From the NCBI GenBank assembly GCA_003971905.1, contig RSEE01000005.1, positions 434,001 to 498,000 on the forward strand: DNA of 64,000 nucleotides, read 5' to 3'. Every line of letters begins with the position of its first letter. Positions within the stretch are counted from its first letter, which is position 1. The position numbers and the translations under genes were made by a program. Shown piece after piece: positions 45,279-56,210 of the stretch. This DNA is from Moniliella sp. 'wahieum'. Its lineage: Eukaryota; Basidiomycota; Moniliellomycetes; Moniliellales; Moniliellaceae. The notes under the pieces are model-generated. The model saw only the letters and a program-made list of their open reading frames with translations, had not been told where the DNA came from and did not search any database.

Positions 45279-46934
45279 TTACCAAGTGCGCGTCTCGAGG
45301 AGCAAGTCGCTCTCGGGGGCGAGGCCAATGCACGCACGGAGGAAGTTGGTCACGGCGGCACGCTGGCGCGCCAGCGAGTTGACCACGTCCGTACCGGGCT
45401 TGACCAGCGGCGCCTTGAGCGAGTACGACAAGAGCGACAGCACCGAGTACAGGTCCTGGAACTGCGCCGCATCCTCCCCGCCTTCGGCATAGGTGATGCG
45501 CGTGCTCAGCTCAGCCAAGATGGCCAGGTCAATCAGCAAGGGAGAGGCCAACAGCGAGTCTTCGCAAATGTTGGTAATGTACAAGTGGTTCCGTCCACCC
45601 AGCATCAACTCCGAAGTGTAGTCGTCCATGGCCACCTTGTCATCGCCCACGGCGGGAATGTACTTGATCACAATCGAGTGGTCCGGCGATTCGCCCTTGA
45701 CGCCCGCCTTCTCCGAAGGCTTGTACAGCAGGTGGTTCGCCGCCGTGCAGTCATCCACAACAGACGACTTGCTGATCTCCTTGGAGCGGAACTGGCGCGC
45801 AGACGAAAGGTTGTAGCCATCATTGTTGCCCAAGTGGTTGTAAGAAACCACAGCGCGCGGCTTGATGCCCGCGTTGGTCAGGTAGTCAAACAGCACACTC
45901 TTGACCTTGGTCTGGCCCGTCTTGAGGTCATCACCCGCAATAAACGAGCGGTGGCGTTCAGCCAACTGGATCGCACCGGGAACAAACGTGTTCTGCGGCG
46001 CTCCATTGACGTACGGCACGCCTTCCAGGATGGAGGCAACGGCAAAGATGGTCGAGGGCGACACTTCGTTGTGCGACGTTTCAATCGAGTGGAGCAGCGC
46101 GTCGGCCGTGTCGTTGACACCGGGAATAATGTCCGAGTAGCGCTCCGTGTTGGCGGTCCAGACGACAATCACCTGGTCCAGCCCATTGGCCGCCTTGAAC
46201 TGACGAATGTCGTTACGGATGTGCTCCACGTGCGCCTTCTTGTCCGAGCCGGGAATCACATTGTCCGCCCGCGCCTCCTGGTTGGCGGCGATAAAGTCAG
46301 GGTAGTAGACCGACGGCAGCGGCTTCTGGCTCGTCATGTAGGGTGCCACCTGGCGCTGCAGGTCCCATTCCAGCACCTTGGCCCGGTGCATCGAATCGGC
46401 CAGGTTGACCGACGAAATGTCCCAGCCACCCACGACAAAGTCGTTAGGGTGCACCATGGGCAGCATGGACGAAAACGGCACATTCACATCCTTGCCAGCC
46501 TCGTCCGTGCCCAACCGAATGGTGGAGGCACGAACCAGAGAGCCGTAATAGTTGGGGTACTGCACGCCCTCCTTGGTGCGGAAAGCAAGGTTGTGCTTGT
46601 TGGCCAAGATGGCGGCAGTGATGGTAGTACCATTGTTGCCACCCCATCCAATCAACATGAGGCCAGTCTTGGGCACCTTGCGCTCGGTGCGGAACTGGTA
46701 GGTGGCCTGGGCAGGCGTGGCCTTGAGGGTCGTCTTGCCATCGGCCGAGACCGACTTGTTGACATGGGTGGTGAGGTACTGGTACTTGGACGTAATGTGG
46801 GCATCCGTGTACTTGACGTTGGGCGAATCGACCTCGATCGACTCCACCTCCTCGTGGCGCGCAGCGGTGGGATCGATAACCGCCGGCTCGGGAGCCGGCA
46901 GAGTAGAAGGGGCAGAAGTAGCAATGGGGGCCAT
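45279..46934 (-). CDS. INO1: Inositol-3-phosphate synthase
   Basis: Ino1 converts glucose 6-phosphate to myo-inositol 3-phosphate with NAD as an internal cofactor, the first step of inositol and phosphatidylinositol synthesis. The frame is 551 codons without intron or error. It contains the NAD-binding LMLIGWGGNNGTTITAAILA, the conserved SYNHLGNNDGYNLS, DSLLASPLLIDLAILAEL and LLSYSLKAPLVKPGTDVVNS. I chose the ATG at 46934 (MAPIATSAP), preceded by CCAATGG; the frame stays open a little further upstream but without another ATG. Length is slightly above yeast Ino1 (533). A long promoter lies upstream, with a TATA box and a probable 5' UTR intron. No clear inositol-response element (CATGTGAAAT type) was found by eye. 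Confidence 0.98.
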   Translation of the reverse strand: MAPIATSAPSTLPAPEPAVIDPTAARHEEVESIEVDSPNVKYTDAHITSKYQYLTTHVNKSVSADGKTTLKATPAQATYQFRTERKVPKTGLMLIGWGGNNGTTITAAILANKHNLAFRTKEGVQYPNYYGSLVRASTIRLGTDEAGKDVNVPFSSMLPMVHPNDFVVGGWDISSVNLADSMHRAKVLEWDLQRQVAPYMTSQKPLPSVYYPDFIAANQEARADNVIPGSDKKAHVEHIRNDIRQFKAANGLDQVIVVWTANTERYSDIIPGVNDTADALLHSIETSHNEVSPSTIFAVASILEGVPYVNGAPQNTFVPGAIQLAERHRSFIAGDDLKTGQTKVKSVLFDYLTNAGIKPRAVVSYNHLGNNDGYNLSSARQFRSKEISKSSVVDDCTAANHLLYKPSEKAGVKGESPDHSIVIKYIPAVGDDKVAMDDYTSELMLGGRNHLYITNICEDSLLASPLLIDLAILAELSTRITYAEGGEDAAQFQDLYSVLSLLSYSLKAPLVKPGTDVVNSLARQRAAVTNFLRACIGLAPESDLLLETRTW

Positions 46935-47036
46935 TGGAACTAAGTGGAAAATCAAACTGGAAGAGTGGGAAGGGGGTGGGCGTTTAGTGTGCTAAAGGCG
47001 AAGGGCAGGTGTGCTTGCTGCCCCGGTGAGAGTTAT

Positions 47037-47116
47037 CTGGAAACGACAACCAGTTAGCATGGCATGCGGGGGGACGAGGCGAAGACGAAAAGGAGAGGCA
47101 GGAGACGAAAACGTAC
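47037..47116 (-). other. Probable 5' UTR intron of INO1
   Basis: On the INO1 strand a GTACGT donor (47116), a GCTAAC branch site and a TTTCCAG acceptor (ending 47037) define an 80-bp intron of the size used by coding introns in this window. It lies about 100 bp upstream of the ATG. Inferred; RNA evidence would decide. Confidence 0.5.
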
Positions 47117-47325
47117 GGCAACTGCACAGTTGGTTGGAGAAAATGGTGGGCGATCCGGCAGGGGAGGGAACCACTTGGTAGACAGTGGATCCGATCCAGA
47201 AATCGGCTGGGGTTGGGGGTGGGTGAGGAGGGTGGGCAAGAAGGCGTCGACGGGCGGATGAGGCGGGCCGAAGCGGGTGCGGTGGGGGTGGGGGAAAAGG
47301 TCGCAAGGGAGGCTATCTGTGCTGC

Positions 47326-47332
47326 TTATATA
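47326..47332 (-). promoter_or_regulatory. TATA box of INO1
   Basis: TATATAA on the INO1 strand, about 395 bp from the ATG; with the 80-bp intron removed the leader would be roughly 280 nt. Confidence 0.45.
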
Positions 47333-48387
47333 CACGCCAGCTGCGTTGGTCGTCGAAGCCAGATGGCAGCGACAGGGCGGGACACTGGCGCCGTGGCGGT
47401 GCTGGGCCGGCGGGTAACCGGGAGGCGGGACTCATCGTCCCAGCAGAGCGAGGGCCACACGGCGCCGGTGCCGGCTGCGGACACATCGCCACTGGCGCCG
47501 TGCTGAGGGGGCTTGCGTGCTGCTGCGCCGGCGGGCAGCGCGGAGGCACGGGCTGAGCCAGTGCGCAGCTGCGTCCAGCGCTGGGCTGGGGGGCTGCGCG
47601 CACTGAGCGTTAATTAGCGCTGAGCTGGATGTGGATGGGTTAGTCAGGCTTGTCTGCTGGCGCAGGCGGGCGTCTCCTGCCCCGCCTGCCCATCCACTTC
47701 TCCTGCCTTAGGTAAGGGCCTCGCCCACCCGATTGTGCCCGTGCCACCCCATGGGTTATGGGCTCCCGGCTCCCGTTACCGGCTATGCATGGTGCATGAT
47801 GCAGGAGGCCGCGGGGCAGCCCGGAGGCAATCTGGCCGCGGCTGGGCACTGCTGCCGTGCGACGGCATGGCTGCTGAGGTCAGCGCAGCCACGCGCATTC
47901 AGCATTCAACTCAACCGCATTGCACCGGCTGCTTGGCTATCGATTAACCCTTGGGACTACCTGGACGGCTGCGTGCCTTGCGTGCTCCCAACCGCGCGTC
48001 TTCACACATCATGCATCATCCACCGTCGATCAGCCATCACATCTCACATCTCTGACCGCCAGCTCCATCACTTCTCAGATCCACCCTTCCCCACCTATTC
48101 GGAGCGCCTGGCCATCAGCACGTCCATCTCCGCGCCGCTTCCCGTGTCGCTTCCGCGTCGCTCCAACAACGGCACAACGAAGGCATCCCGTCTGGAGGCT
48201 GGAGCCAGGACAGTTCACACCAGACAGGGCTATCGGATCGGGCGGGGCCGCAATCGATGATGGATCGAGTATGAATCTGAATCTGAATCCGAATGAATGC
48301 TCGCTCCACCGCCTAGGCGAGACAGTAGGTTCGCGCGGCCAGGTCCTGCCAGTAGTCCAGTCGGACGCGCGTCGCTGCCATATCCAC

Positions 48388-49713
48388 TCAAGCGTACCAC
48401 TTGCCCTTTTCCAGGGTCGCCTTCGTCTGCTTGCGGTGGGGATGACACACTGCGTGATGCCAAACTTGTCAATGATGGCCTGCAGCCCCCGAAACAAAAG
48501 AAGGAGCAACGTCAAGAGTAGTCAGTACCGCAGTCGTCCACTGGCCTGCCCCTAACAATCAGAACGTAGAACATACGCGCCAAGTGGGTGGGTCGAGCTC
48601 GAGGATGATTTGCTGACGGGTGAGGCCTTCCGCGTAGTCCTCCTCGCCAGCGGGAGAGCATCCCAACAACCTAGGTTGGTCCGACGTGTTTCCCTCATCG
48701 CCAGGCATGATGTATGCACACCGTCCGTCGCGGACCAAGAACGAATATAAAACAAGTTTTCCACCGTATTGCCAAAGCTGGTCGGGTCAAACGCAAACTC
48801 AAACATGTTGACGCCTTCCTCGCCATAGTCATCGAGCAGGCGATTGATCTCCATGATCATATCCGAGGTATTGTTCGCGTCTTTTTGAATGTCGTTCGAT
48901 GCCAACTAATAGTACACACGTCAACACAACTGCCCTTTCTCATCCAACAGGTCAGAACCAAAAGGGGTACGCACCTCTGCTGGCTTTTCAGCTTTTTCCG
49001 CCCGATCAATCTCTCGCCTCCGGTGCGTCACGTGGCGCTTCTTGTGTTCCGTCTTGAGCGGGCCGAGGCTACAGGAGCAGAGTCAGTCAGTGATACCGCA
49101 CCCGCGCGCATGGGAAACCCAACCACAGTGCATCCATCGCTGGTGCTCGACGAGAGTACTTCATCGCTGTTCGTCCCAGCTTGTCCCAGTCCCAGTCCGC
49201 ATTGGTCGCTTGCCCCTCATCCCTATCCAAGCCAGCGAGGGTAGCACGCGCCGCCGCCTGGCTGCCTCCAACAAAGCGAATTGTCTTATCCAAAAAGACA
49301 TCAATGTTGAACCCCGACTCGCGCTTGAGCGAATCGGCCAAGGCACGGCCGTTTGGGCAACCGACACGAGGACACGCGAATCGAGCACACCTTCGGACGG
49401 AGCTTTGACATTCGAGTACAGGTCGTTGGACTTGGCCAGGAGCACCGAGAGCGCGTTGAAATCTGCAGACTGAGCTTCGTTGCGCGTGCCTGAAGAAATT
49501 GGTTCCAAGGAGCGAGGGGAGATGGTTAGGTGGGCTGGAAAGGGTCGTGTACGTGCGGGCATGGGGGGGGGGCGTACTTTCCGCCTGTTCGAGCAGACTG
49601 CGGTAGCCAGCGCGAATGGCACGCTTCTCCTCCAGCGCTTGGTTGGGGTCGTATGTGGATGATGGGGGACGGCCCGAGGCCTGGGACGGGTCGGCCTGTG
49701 TTCGCGGGACCAT
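48388..49713 (-). CDS. NSE4: Smc5/6 complex kleisin Nse4
   Basis: Nse4 is the kleisin that bridges the Smc5 and Smc6 heads in the genome-stability complex. The N-terminal kleisin helix reads YDPNQALEEKRAIRAGYRSL (ATG 49713). After an intron (49577..49490) comes FNALSVLLAKSNDLYSNVK, then SGFNIDVFLDKTIRFVGG and DWDKLGRTAMKYSRRAPAMD. A basic exon follows with LGPLKTEHKKRHVTRRREID. The C-terminal winged-helix domain carries VNMFEFAFDPTSFGNTVENL and EGLTRQQIILELDPPTWR. After an intron at 48576..48480 it ends IIDKFGITQCVIPHRK-like and GKWYA. Frame changes occur near 48750 (ENLFY to DGRCAYIMP) and 48437 (VIP to HRK). The fit to Nse4 at both ends is strong. The gene diverges from a mitochondrial protein gene. 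Confidence 0.9.
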
Positions 49714-50001
49714 GGCGAGTGGCGCGGGGAGGGGCGGGGCAGTGGTGGCGACGCAGCCGACACGACGCGACGCGCTCGACGCCGTCAAAAGAACACGCTG
49801 GCCGCCGGGAGCGCCTGGTGCATTACCTAAGCATACTGGCCATTTCCTCCTCTTCTTCTCCCTTCGCACCGACGACACACCGGCCCAGTCCAGTCCATCC
49901 GGCGCAGGCCAGCGCAGCCCGTGCGAGCAGCGCCACCAGCACCCGCACCCGCACCACGCGCATCACCCCTCGCCAGCACCGCCCCCGCTGACGCTGCTTC
50001 C
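49714..50001. promoter_or_regulatory. Divergent promoter of NSE4 and the mitochondrial protein gene
   Basis: 288 bp between opposed start codons, with C-rich, (CACCAG/CACCCG)-type sequence on the right. No TATA box. Confidence 0.5.
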
Positions 50002-52136
50002 ATGCGCGGCATGTTGCGCTCCTCGCCGCTGTGGCGCGCTGCCACGCTTTCTCGCCGGCCCTGCCAGCCTGCCATCCGGGTGCCCTCGCTCGCTGTCCGG
50101 GCCCAGTCCTCGTCGCCGGCGGCGAGCAGACACCGACAGTTCTTCCTCTCGCCCCCAGACCCAAGCGGAGCGGGCCAAAGCCGTGCTGGCCAAGCTCAAG
50201 CGGAGAGACACTTCCATTGCCTCTGACTTCACCTCGCACGCCATCTGCCCGCTGGGTTTTCTACCGAGCGTCCCGAGTCGTTTGATGTGACGCCTGTCAC
50301 CACCCCCTTTGCCCGTGCCCAGCCGGAAAAAGTAGCGGAGGAACTGGCGAACGAGTCACTTGAGCTCGAGATGCACGAGCAAAACAAGGAGGCCAGTTTG
50401 GCGCAAATCAAAGCGTGGCACGAGGAGTACTTTTTGCCTGCTCGCCCGGCTGAGGGCGGCGGGTTGCGTAGTACCGCCGACTCGGTCCGCGGCGCATTTT
50501 CCCTCCTGTTCAGCTTCTTGGGCCGGGCAGTGCTGGTAGGCGCAGTGATCTGGACTGGCGATCATCTGTACCGCGGTGGGTGGATTGGGTATACCGAGTT
50601 TGTTGGCATTCCCAATGTGACTGCCGAGCCACGCGAGATGGTCGAGCACCGTGCCGACCCGTACGGCTGGAACGAGGACTTTATCTTGGACCATGCCTTT
50701 GCCTCGCTCGACGTGAAGGGTACCGCGTCGTCGTGGCCCTTGTGGGCGCGGCGCGACTTGGGTATGCATGGTACAGCCTGTGTACGGTGGGATGGTGCCC
50801 AAGGTACTGGTCAATGCCGGCCCCCAACGACCAGAGAACGCCATAGGGGCCGAGCTGTCCCAGTACCAATTGGAGAAGGCTAGGTACGCTGCCTATCTGC
50901 GTAGTCTGGCACGCGACAAGGGCATCAGCGATGCCGAAGGTACCATCACTGCTACCCTCGCAGCGATGGATGCCTACCCGGGTCGGTGTACCGCCTTCCG
51001 ACGGTGGAGAGTTTGCAAGACTCCTTCCCTGATGCGCATGAACTTGCAGCAAGTGCGATTGATGCGAATGCAGTGGCGCTACGGACCCAATTGAGTTTCT
51101 TGCGCACGCAGAAAGCCACCCCGAGTGCGTTGGAAGGAATTGTCAAGGACGATGGCAAGCTGGTCGAGTTGCTTCAATTTGTCGGGCCCGAGGGACAGCG
51201 GGCTTTGAAGGTGTTCCCGCAGCAAGTACCGCTTCTTGCCAACCGGGTCGCCGCCGCCCACGCCGATTTGGGCCGGTTCATCGTCGATTGAGTGGTACTA
51301 CAAGGCGTTGGCCTCCCTTCCTCCTGCCTCTTCCTCGGAGGGCGCCAGCCTCGCCTCCCCCGCTGTGGCCCGGGAGATGGTTACGTCCTTGTTGGGGCTG
51401 GCCAAGTCGTACGCCTGCCACCGCAACAAGAAGATGGGTCCCAGGGAAACTTGTTCAGCAAGGAAATGGAGCGGAACCTACAACAGTCGCTGCGGTACCA
51501 GACGCTGGCACTACGTATGGTACGCAACGAGCTGGAACAGTTGAGCGGTGGTGCGGCCATCGACGCTGCCGTGTCCGAAAAGAATGTGCGCCCGCACCCG
51601 TTGATCAGCGGTACGCCTGCCCCCGACCGGGCTGAGGTGGAACAGGCAGTGCAGAAGGTCGTCTCCTCCCGCCCCCTGACCATTTACAAGGAAGCCAGTA
51701 CGGTCAAGTTGGCAGAAACGATGGAGGAGGGCAAGCAGCTGTACTTTGCCTGGCTGCTAGCGCAAGACGCAACTGCAAGCATGCTTTGGGCCAAACGACC
51801 TTTGCTCTGAACCAGATCCAGTCGTCTGGACTGGTGGGCCGGACGGCTACCGCGCTCGGCCTCCGTTCGCCCCCGACCCTTGCCGAATCGGTGGGCTGGT
51901 TGACGGAAGCATCGGCGGATGCTCAGCGGATCTTATCCCTGCTCGCTGCATCTGATTCTTCGTCGTTGCGGGTCCCGGATACCGGCATGGTCGTCTCCGA
52001 GGGCACCGCCTTGGCCGAGCACTGGGTGCGCAATCCCGTCTACAACAGGGTCGCACTGGACCTGCTCCAAGCGGCCCAGTCAATGGAGAGGAGTGCGGAT
52101 GGGATGTTGTACATGTTGGGAGCCTCTACGGCCTAA
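50002..52136 (+). CDS. Putative mitochondrial inner-membrane protein, TPR-like
   Basis: The N-terminus MRGMLRSSPLWRAATLSRRP is Arg-rich and acid-free, a good mitochondrial presequence. A coiled stretch follows (EKVAEELANESLELEMHEQN), then one membrane span, SLLFSFLGRAVLVGAVIW (about 50499-50552). Next is a conserved-looking VEHRADPYGWNEDFILDHAF. The rest is helical: AIGAELSQYQLEKARYAAYL, TPSALEGIVKDDGKLVELLQ, WYYKALASLPP, LLGLAKSYA and, at the end, YNRVALDLLQAAQSMERSAD. The layout (presequence, one span, TPR-like helices) resembles Mgr3-type adaptors of the i-AAA protease, but similarity is weak and I assign no name. Single-base frame changes are inferred near 50150, 50270, 50770, 50980, 51290, 51440 and 51790. 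About 700 residues. Confidence 0.6.
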
Positions 52137-52569
52137 TCAGTCTATTTTTTCTCACCAACAAAAGTATCCAATGCGCACATTTCTCTGCTGCTGGGATGGC
52201 ACTGTGCAGCTGGATATAGCAGGGGTCTAGTCATGGTTGCTGCGAACAATTGGCAGCTGTACTACTATCGATGACCGGAGGGTACACCTGTTGCATTTGC
52301 CAGAAAGCGGATGAAAATTGGGGGCCGCCGTGCCGCGTCCGACACGGCAGCTTGGCCGTAAGTACGCGCGGTGGGATCAGCACAGCCTAGGCCCTGACAG
52401 ACTCGTACTGGGCTGGCTCCCCCATCTCCTAGCTCACAGTCTATATTCTGGTTCCGGTCGAACAGCTAGAGGGGATGGCAGTCAATCAATATCAAGATCA
52501 AACCTAGAAGGACATGTAGATTGTGCACCACGCAACAGCGGCATGTGGAGTAAAGAAAGCAGTGGCGAG
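52137..52569. other. Region between convergent genes
   Basis: 433 bp of moderate GC content, presumed 3' UTRs. No gene or repeat seen. Confidence 0.5.
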
Positions 52570-55500
52570 CTATTGTGCCGACGACCAGGTGAGCAGTAAG
52601 CGTGTGTGAAGGCGTCGTAGGGACACTTGTTTCTCCATGGCTTCGAGGACGCGGTTGACCAAGCCTCGGTCTCGCGTCTGGAGAGCACGAGCAAGGATGG
52701 CATTGTAGGCAACAGTCCACGTGGAGAGCGGGGATGAAGGGAATCCATACGGCGAAGACAAGAGACGCCCAATCCCATGGAGTGCCTTGGTCACTTGCGT
52801 TTCAACCGGCTCCGCCTTGCCCTCCTTCTTCGAAGAGGCTTCCGTCGAACTGGGATCGGACCAGTCCACACCCTGGGCCATCTTGGCTGCCACCAATCCC
52901 AATTCCAGGTTGCCTGGCCGCACGCCCGTCGTTAGCATGGATCCGAAAATCGTACCGAGGTGAACGTGTTCCACATCCTCAAATGCCCGGAGAAGCTCAG
53001 AGTAAAAGAAGGACGTTGCTTCTTCGGTGCCGAGACGAGTAAACTCGGACCAGAGTGCCAGTGCCGCCCGCGCCTTACGGGTTGGACTGTCAGACTGTTG
53101 GTGAAGGGAATGAATCAAGGCACCATAAGCGTTCCCGCGAGGGAAGAGGCCTGCACGGAACAGAGCTTCCCGGTGGTTTGTCGCTTCGCTCGGTAGGTTG
53201 CAAAGGCCACAGGCGCAGATCATGGCGTTTTCCAACTCCCACCAGCCATTGGCAGCTGATCCCGGTGGCAGGGAACGAACAACGTGTAAACCCAGACCGT
53301 ACAGCTTGCGGGCCAGTTCAATCTTGGACTCGGTACCCGCCGCTTGGATCAGAATTCCGATTAGCCATGGCGGGGGGAACGTGCCCACCCTTGCCTCCCC
53401 CGAAACCACATCCTCTACCCAATTCCATACCGAATCCGGCAGCGGCGTAGTTTGGCCAAGCTGTCCTGCACATTCCCATGGATATACTCGTCAACTTCCT
53501 GCACCTCCGGGTAAGTTTGCGGAGAGGCACTTTCGTGGGCCACCCGAGCAGCGTGAAGATATACAAGGATCTCCTGCTCTGGGTCAAGGGGCGTATCTTC
53601 GGTGTAGTCCACCACAGGGCAGGGGGGCAGGGGCTCAGTCCTGTCCACATTCCACGGCTTGGCACGGATTAAATGTGCCAGACGCGGGTTCATCTTTTCA
53701 ATCAGAGACATGCTTTGCTCGTTTGGATAGCGGCAGAGAAGAACGTCAACCGCAGCGAAACCATTGGACGAAGGAGACGTCTCGTGGCTCTCTCGCCTTC
53801 CTCGGCAAGCTCGGACAGCCATTGATCCACGTCATCAATCACCCGACCCAAGCCCTGCGATACCACACGGTCCCAGTCGGGCTCCAAAAGTGCCTCCTCC
53901 GCAGCGAAGCTTTCCAACACGTGGGCCCAATCGTCCCGGCTAAGCTGGGCAAAAGGATGATGCGCCATCTCTTCCTTCGCAGGACGAAACCTTGGATTGG
54001 GGCGCCAGAAGTGGGTTGCCAAGCGGCAGCAGACCGGTAGAGATCAACGATGCACTCGTCCCAAATCTCCCTTCGTTCGTCTTCCAGGAGAACGGGTATA
54101 GCCTTTATTAGAGGACCTAAGCTCTTGAGTAGAATCACCAGCGATTGACCATATTCGTGAGACCTGTTACAGGCCTCAGAACCGGCTTGTTCCCCGAGGC
54201 CGATAGGAGCAGAAGGGTTGATGAGACAAGCCCTTTGAGCGGCGCCGATGATCAAGTCGGAAATCTCGGTGAGGAAGCGCACGCGCATCGCATCCGAAGG
54301 TCCCCCATCGTCCTCGAGAAGTATGACGAGGTCCAGAATTTGAGACGGCATGGCAGTGTTTACATCGGGCGGATCGATGGTGCGGTCCACCCAACGATAG
54401 GTCCATGTGATGAGCGCAGCCGCATCAGCAAGTTGCCCAGAGCTGACGCAATGCGTCGCGAGCGATAGGAGACGGGTGGCCAGCTGCGGCGCATCTGCCT
54501 GAACGTCTTCTGAGGTAGAAGAGTTGGGCGAGCAGCTTGACTCCAGTGCAGTCGTCAGGACAGGAACACATGGCAACAACGATCCAACTGCTCTGGGGAG
54601 AGAACGGAGAGTGGACCAGGCTCCGTCAGGCGGAACCACATGCGTAACCCGGCTTGAATTTCTTCAGGTTTGGGAGACGAATGCAAGTTGTCAAGTAGGC
54701 ACGCACATGCTCCACAAGTGTCTGCAGCGTACCCGACGACTGCGCGTCCTTCCAAACTGCGGCCGCTACCGGCTTGGACGCAGCTTGGCCACAGAGATTG
54801 GTAAGCCAGTCAACCATAACCGGAAGAGCGAATCGGAGTCCCTTTCGGTTCGCTAGAGCCAATTTGGATTGGAGAAGCGGCCGCACCAATCCACTACGGC
54901 CGCAGGCCCAGACGCCTCAGAGAGGCCAGCAATCATGACATCGATGGCACTCTGTGGGATGGGGTTAAAAAGTGCGAAAGAGGAAAACATCTGGCGAAAA
55001 AAGGCCTCGGCACCCTTCACATCTGAGCACAGGAAAAAGCCCTGCAGCATCGCAACTGTGACGATGGCAGGCTCGGTTGCAGGCTGGAGGCTGGTGGGGG
55101 GTACGGACGCTGTAAGCAAGTTGGTCGAGCCGGCGACGTGTTTGCGTTTGCCGCTTTTGGGCTTTTTGGCTTTGCGGAGGTTGTTGTTGGTCCAGTGGCG
55201 GGATGCATCGGAAAAGAGCAGGTGGAGCAGATGGAAGAATTGTTGCACCTCAGGGGTTGTTCCAGGCGAATGGGAGGAAGGTGCGCCTGAAAGGGGCATG
55301 TCGTGATGGTTGAACAGGGCAGAACCAAAAAGGGAACGCAGGAGGAAGAGGAAGCGCGCAGGGGTAAGCCAGTCCGACGGCAGGTCGGACCTCTCTTGAA
55401 GCAAAGCAAGGACCTGCATGCCGGCGCGCGCCAAGCCGTGCCGGGCGGACACTTCAAGAAGCGCGTCATATACAGACAAAGTTGTCGGAAGGCTTTCACA

Positions 55501-55812
55501 GACAGCATGGATAGCATTGAGCAGCGCAAGCGCCAAGTCAAAGTTGGTCGGATAGGTCGAAGGGTCGCAGCCGGGGGCCACTTGGGCCAGGGTGGCTGCG
55601 TCGGCGACAGCAGAAGGAGTGGCGAGAAGGGACAGTGCCAGCTCGGCTACGCGATCCGAGTGGCTGAATGCGCGACCATCATCCTGCGGAGAAGTCAAAA
55701 TGCCGGCGACGTCCTGGGCCAGACGTTGGGCATCGGCGAGCTCAAGCCGCGAGATGGCAGTGCCGGTGGTCGCATCGGTCGCAATGGTGCGCCTTGACGT
55801 GGCAAGGGACAT
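52570..55812 (-). CDS. Large helical-repeat (PPR-like) protein, probably mitochondrial
   Basis: The ATG at 55812 gives MSLATSRRTIATDATTGTA, a plausible mitochondrial presequence; an alternative ATG lies at 55916. The body is built of helix pairs: ALALLNAIHAVCESLPTTLS, GLARAGMQVLALLQ, LRFALPVMVDWLTNLCGQAA and SSGQLADAAALITWTYRWVD. The last third has PPR-like pairs such as GNAYGALIHSLHQQSD and WTVAYNAILARALQTRDRGL with VNRVLEAMEKQV. Such proteins usually bind organellar RNA. No specific fungal family (for example Rmd9, Cbp1 or Aep3) can be named from the sequence alone. Frame changes are inferred near 54870, 54660, 53970, 53720 and 53410. About 1,080 residues. It lies upstream of the mitochondrial membrane protein in convergent orientation and downstream of NUP192. 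Confidence 0.6.
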
Positions 55813-56210
55813 GAGTGGCAGTGGTGGCCGTACACGAACACAGTGGCGACGCAGGGCATGCTGCCAGGCTTGCAGGCTGCCCGAAAATTTAAGTGGGGCA
55901 GCACGGGGGCTGTCATGAGGAAGAGGGTGGTTGATGGCGGTAAGAGAAGACCGCTTCCTTCTTCTCGCTAGTCTTCCGAAATGGAAATCGAAGTATTGGC
56001 TGCGTAATTATTTTCACGTTTCAGCGCGCACGCGGCTCACGACGGATTTTTGTACGACCTACGATCGATAGGGGCTGGGGCTTATTCTACACGACTGCCT
56101 ACATCTACACTTTCGTTGCAAGCCCCCCTGGCCTCCGCCACAGGAACACTGCAGCCCACGCGATTGCACGGCTAAAGAGGCGCGTCGCGCAAAAGCGATT
56201 CATTCCGTTT
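55813..56210. other. Region between NUP192 stop and PPR-like gene start
   Basis: About 400 bp holding the NUP192 3' end and the promoter of the next gene. An AT-rich patch (55970-56020) is present. An alternative start for the PPR-like gene lies at 55916. Confidence 0.5.

Larger units (their letters stand above)
46935..48387. other. INO1 promoter and 5' UTR
   Basis: 1.45 kb upstream of INO1 and downstream of NSE4. It contains the probable 5' UTR intron, the TATA box and GC-rich flanks. No other gene is supported. Confidence 0.55.

Noticed and set aside
45252-46943. Long open frame (over 560 codons) on the plus strand opposite INO1
   Set aside because: It is the antisense shadow of INO1, rich in Arg/His/Val as expected from the complement of GC3-rich codons, with no recognised domain.
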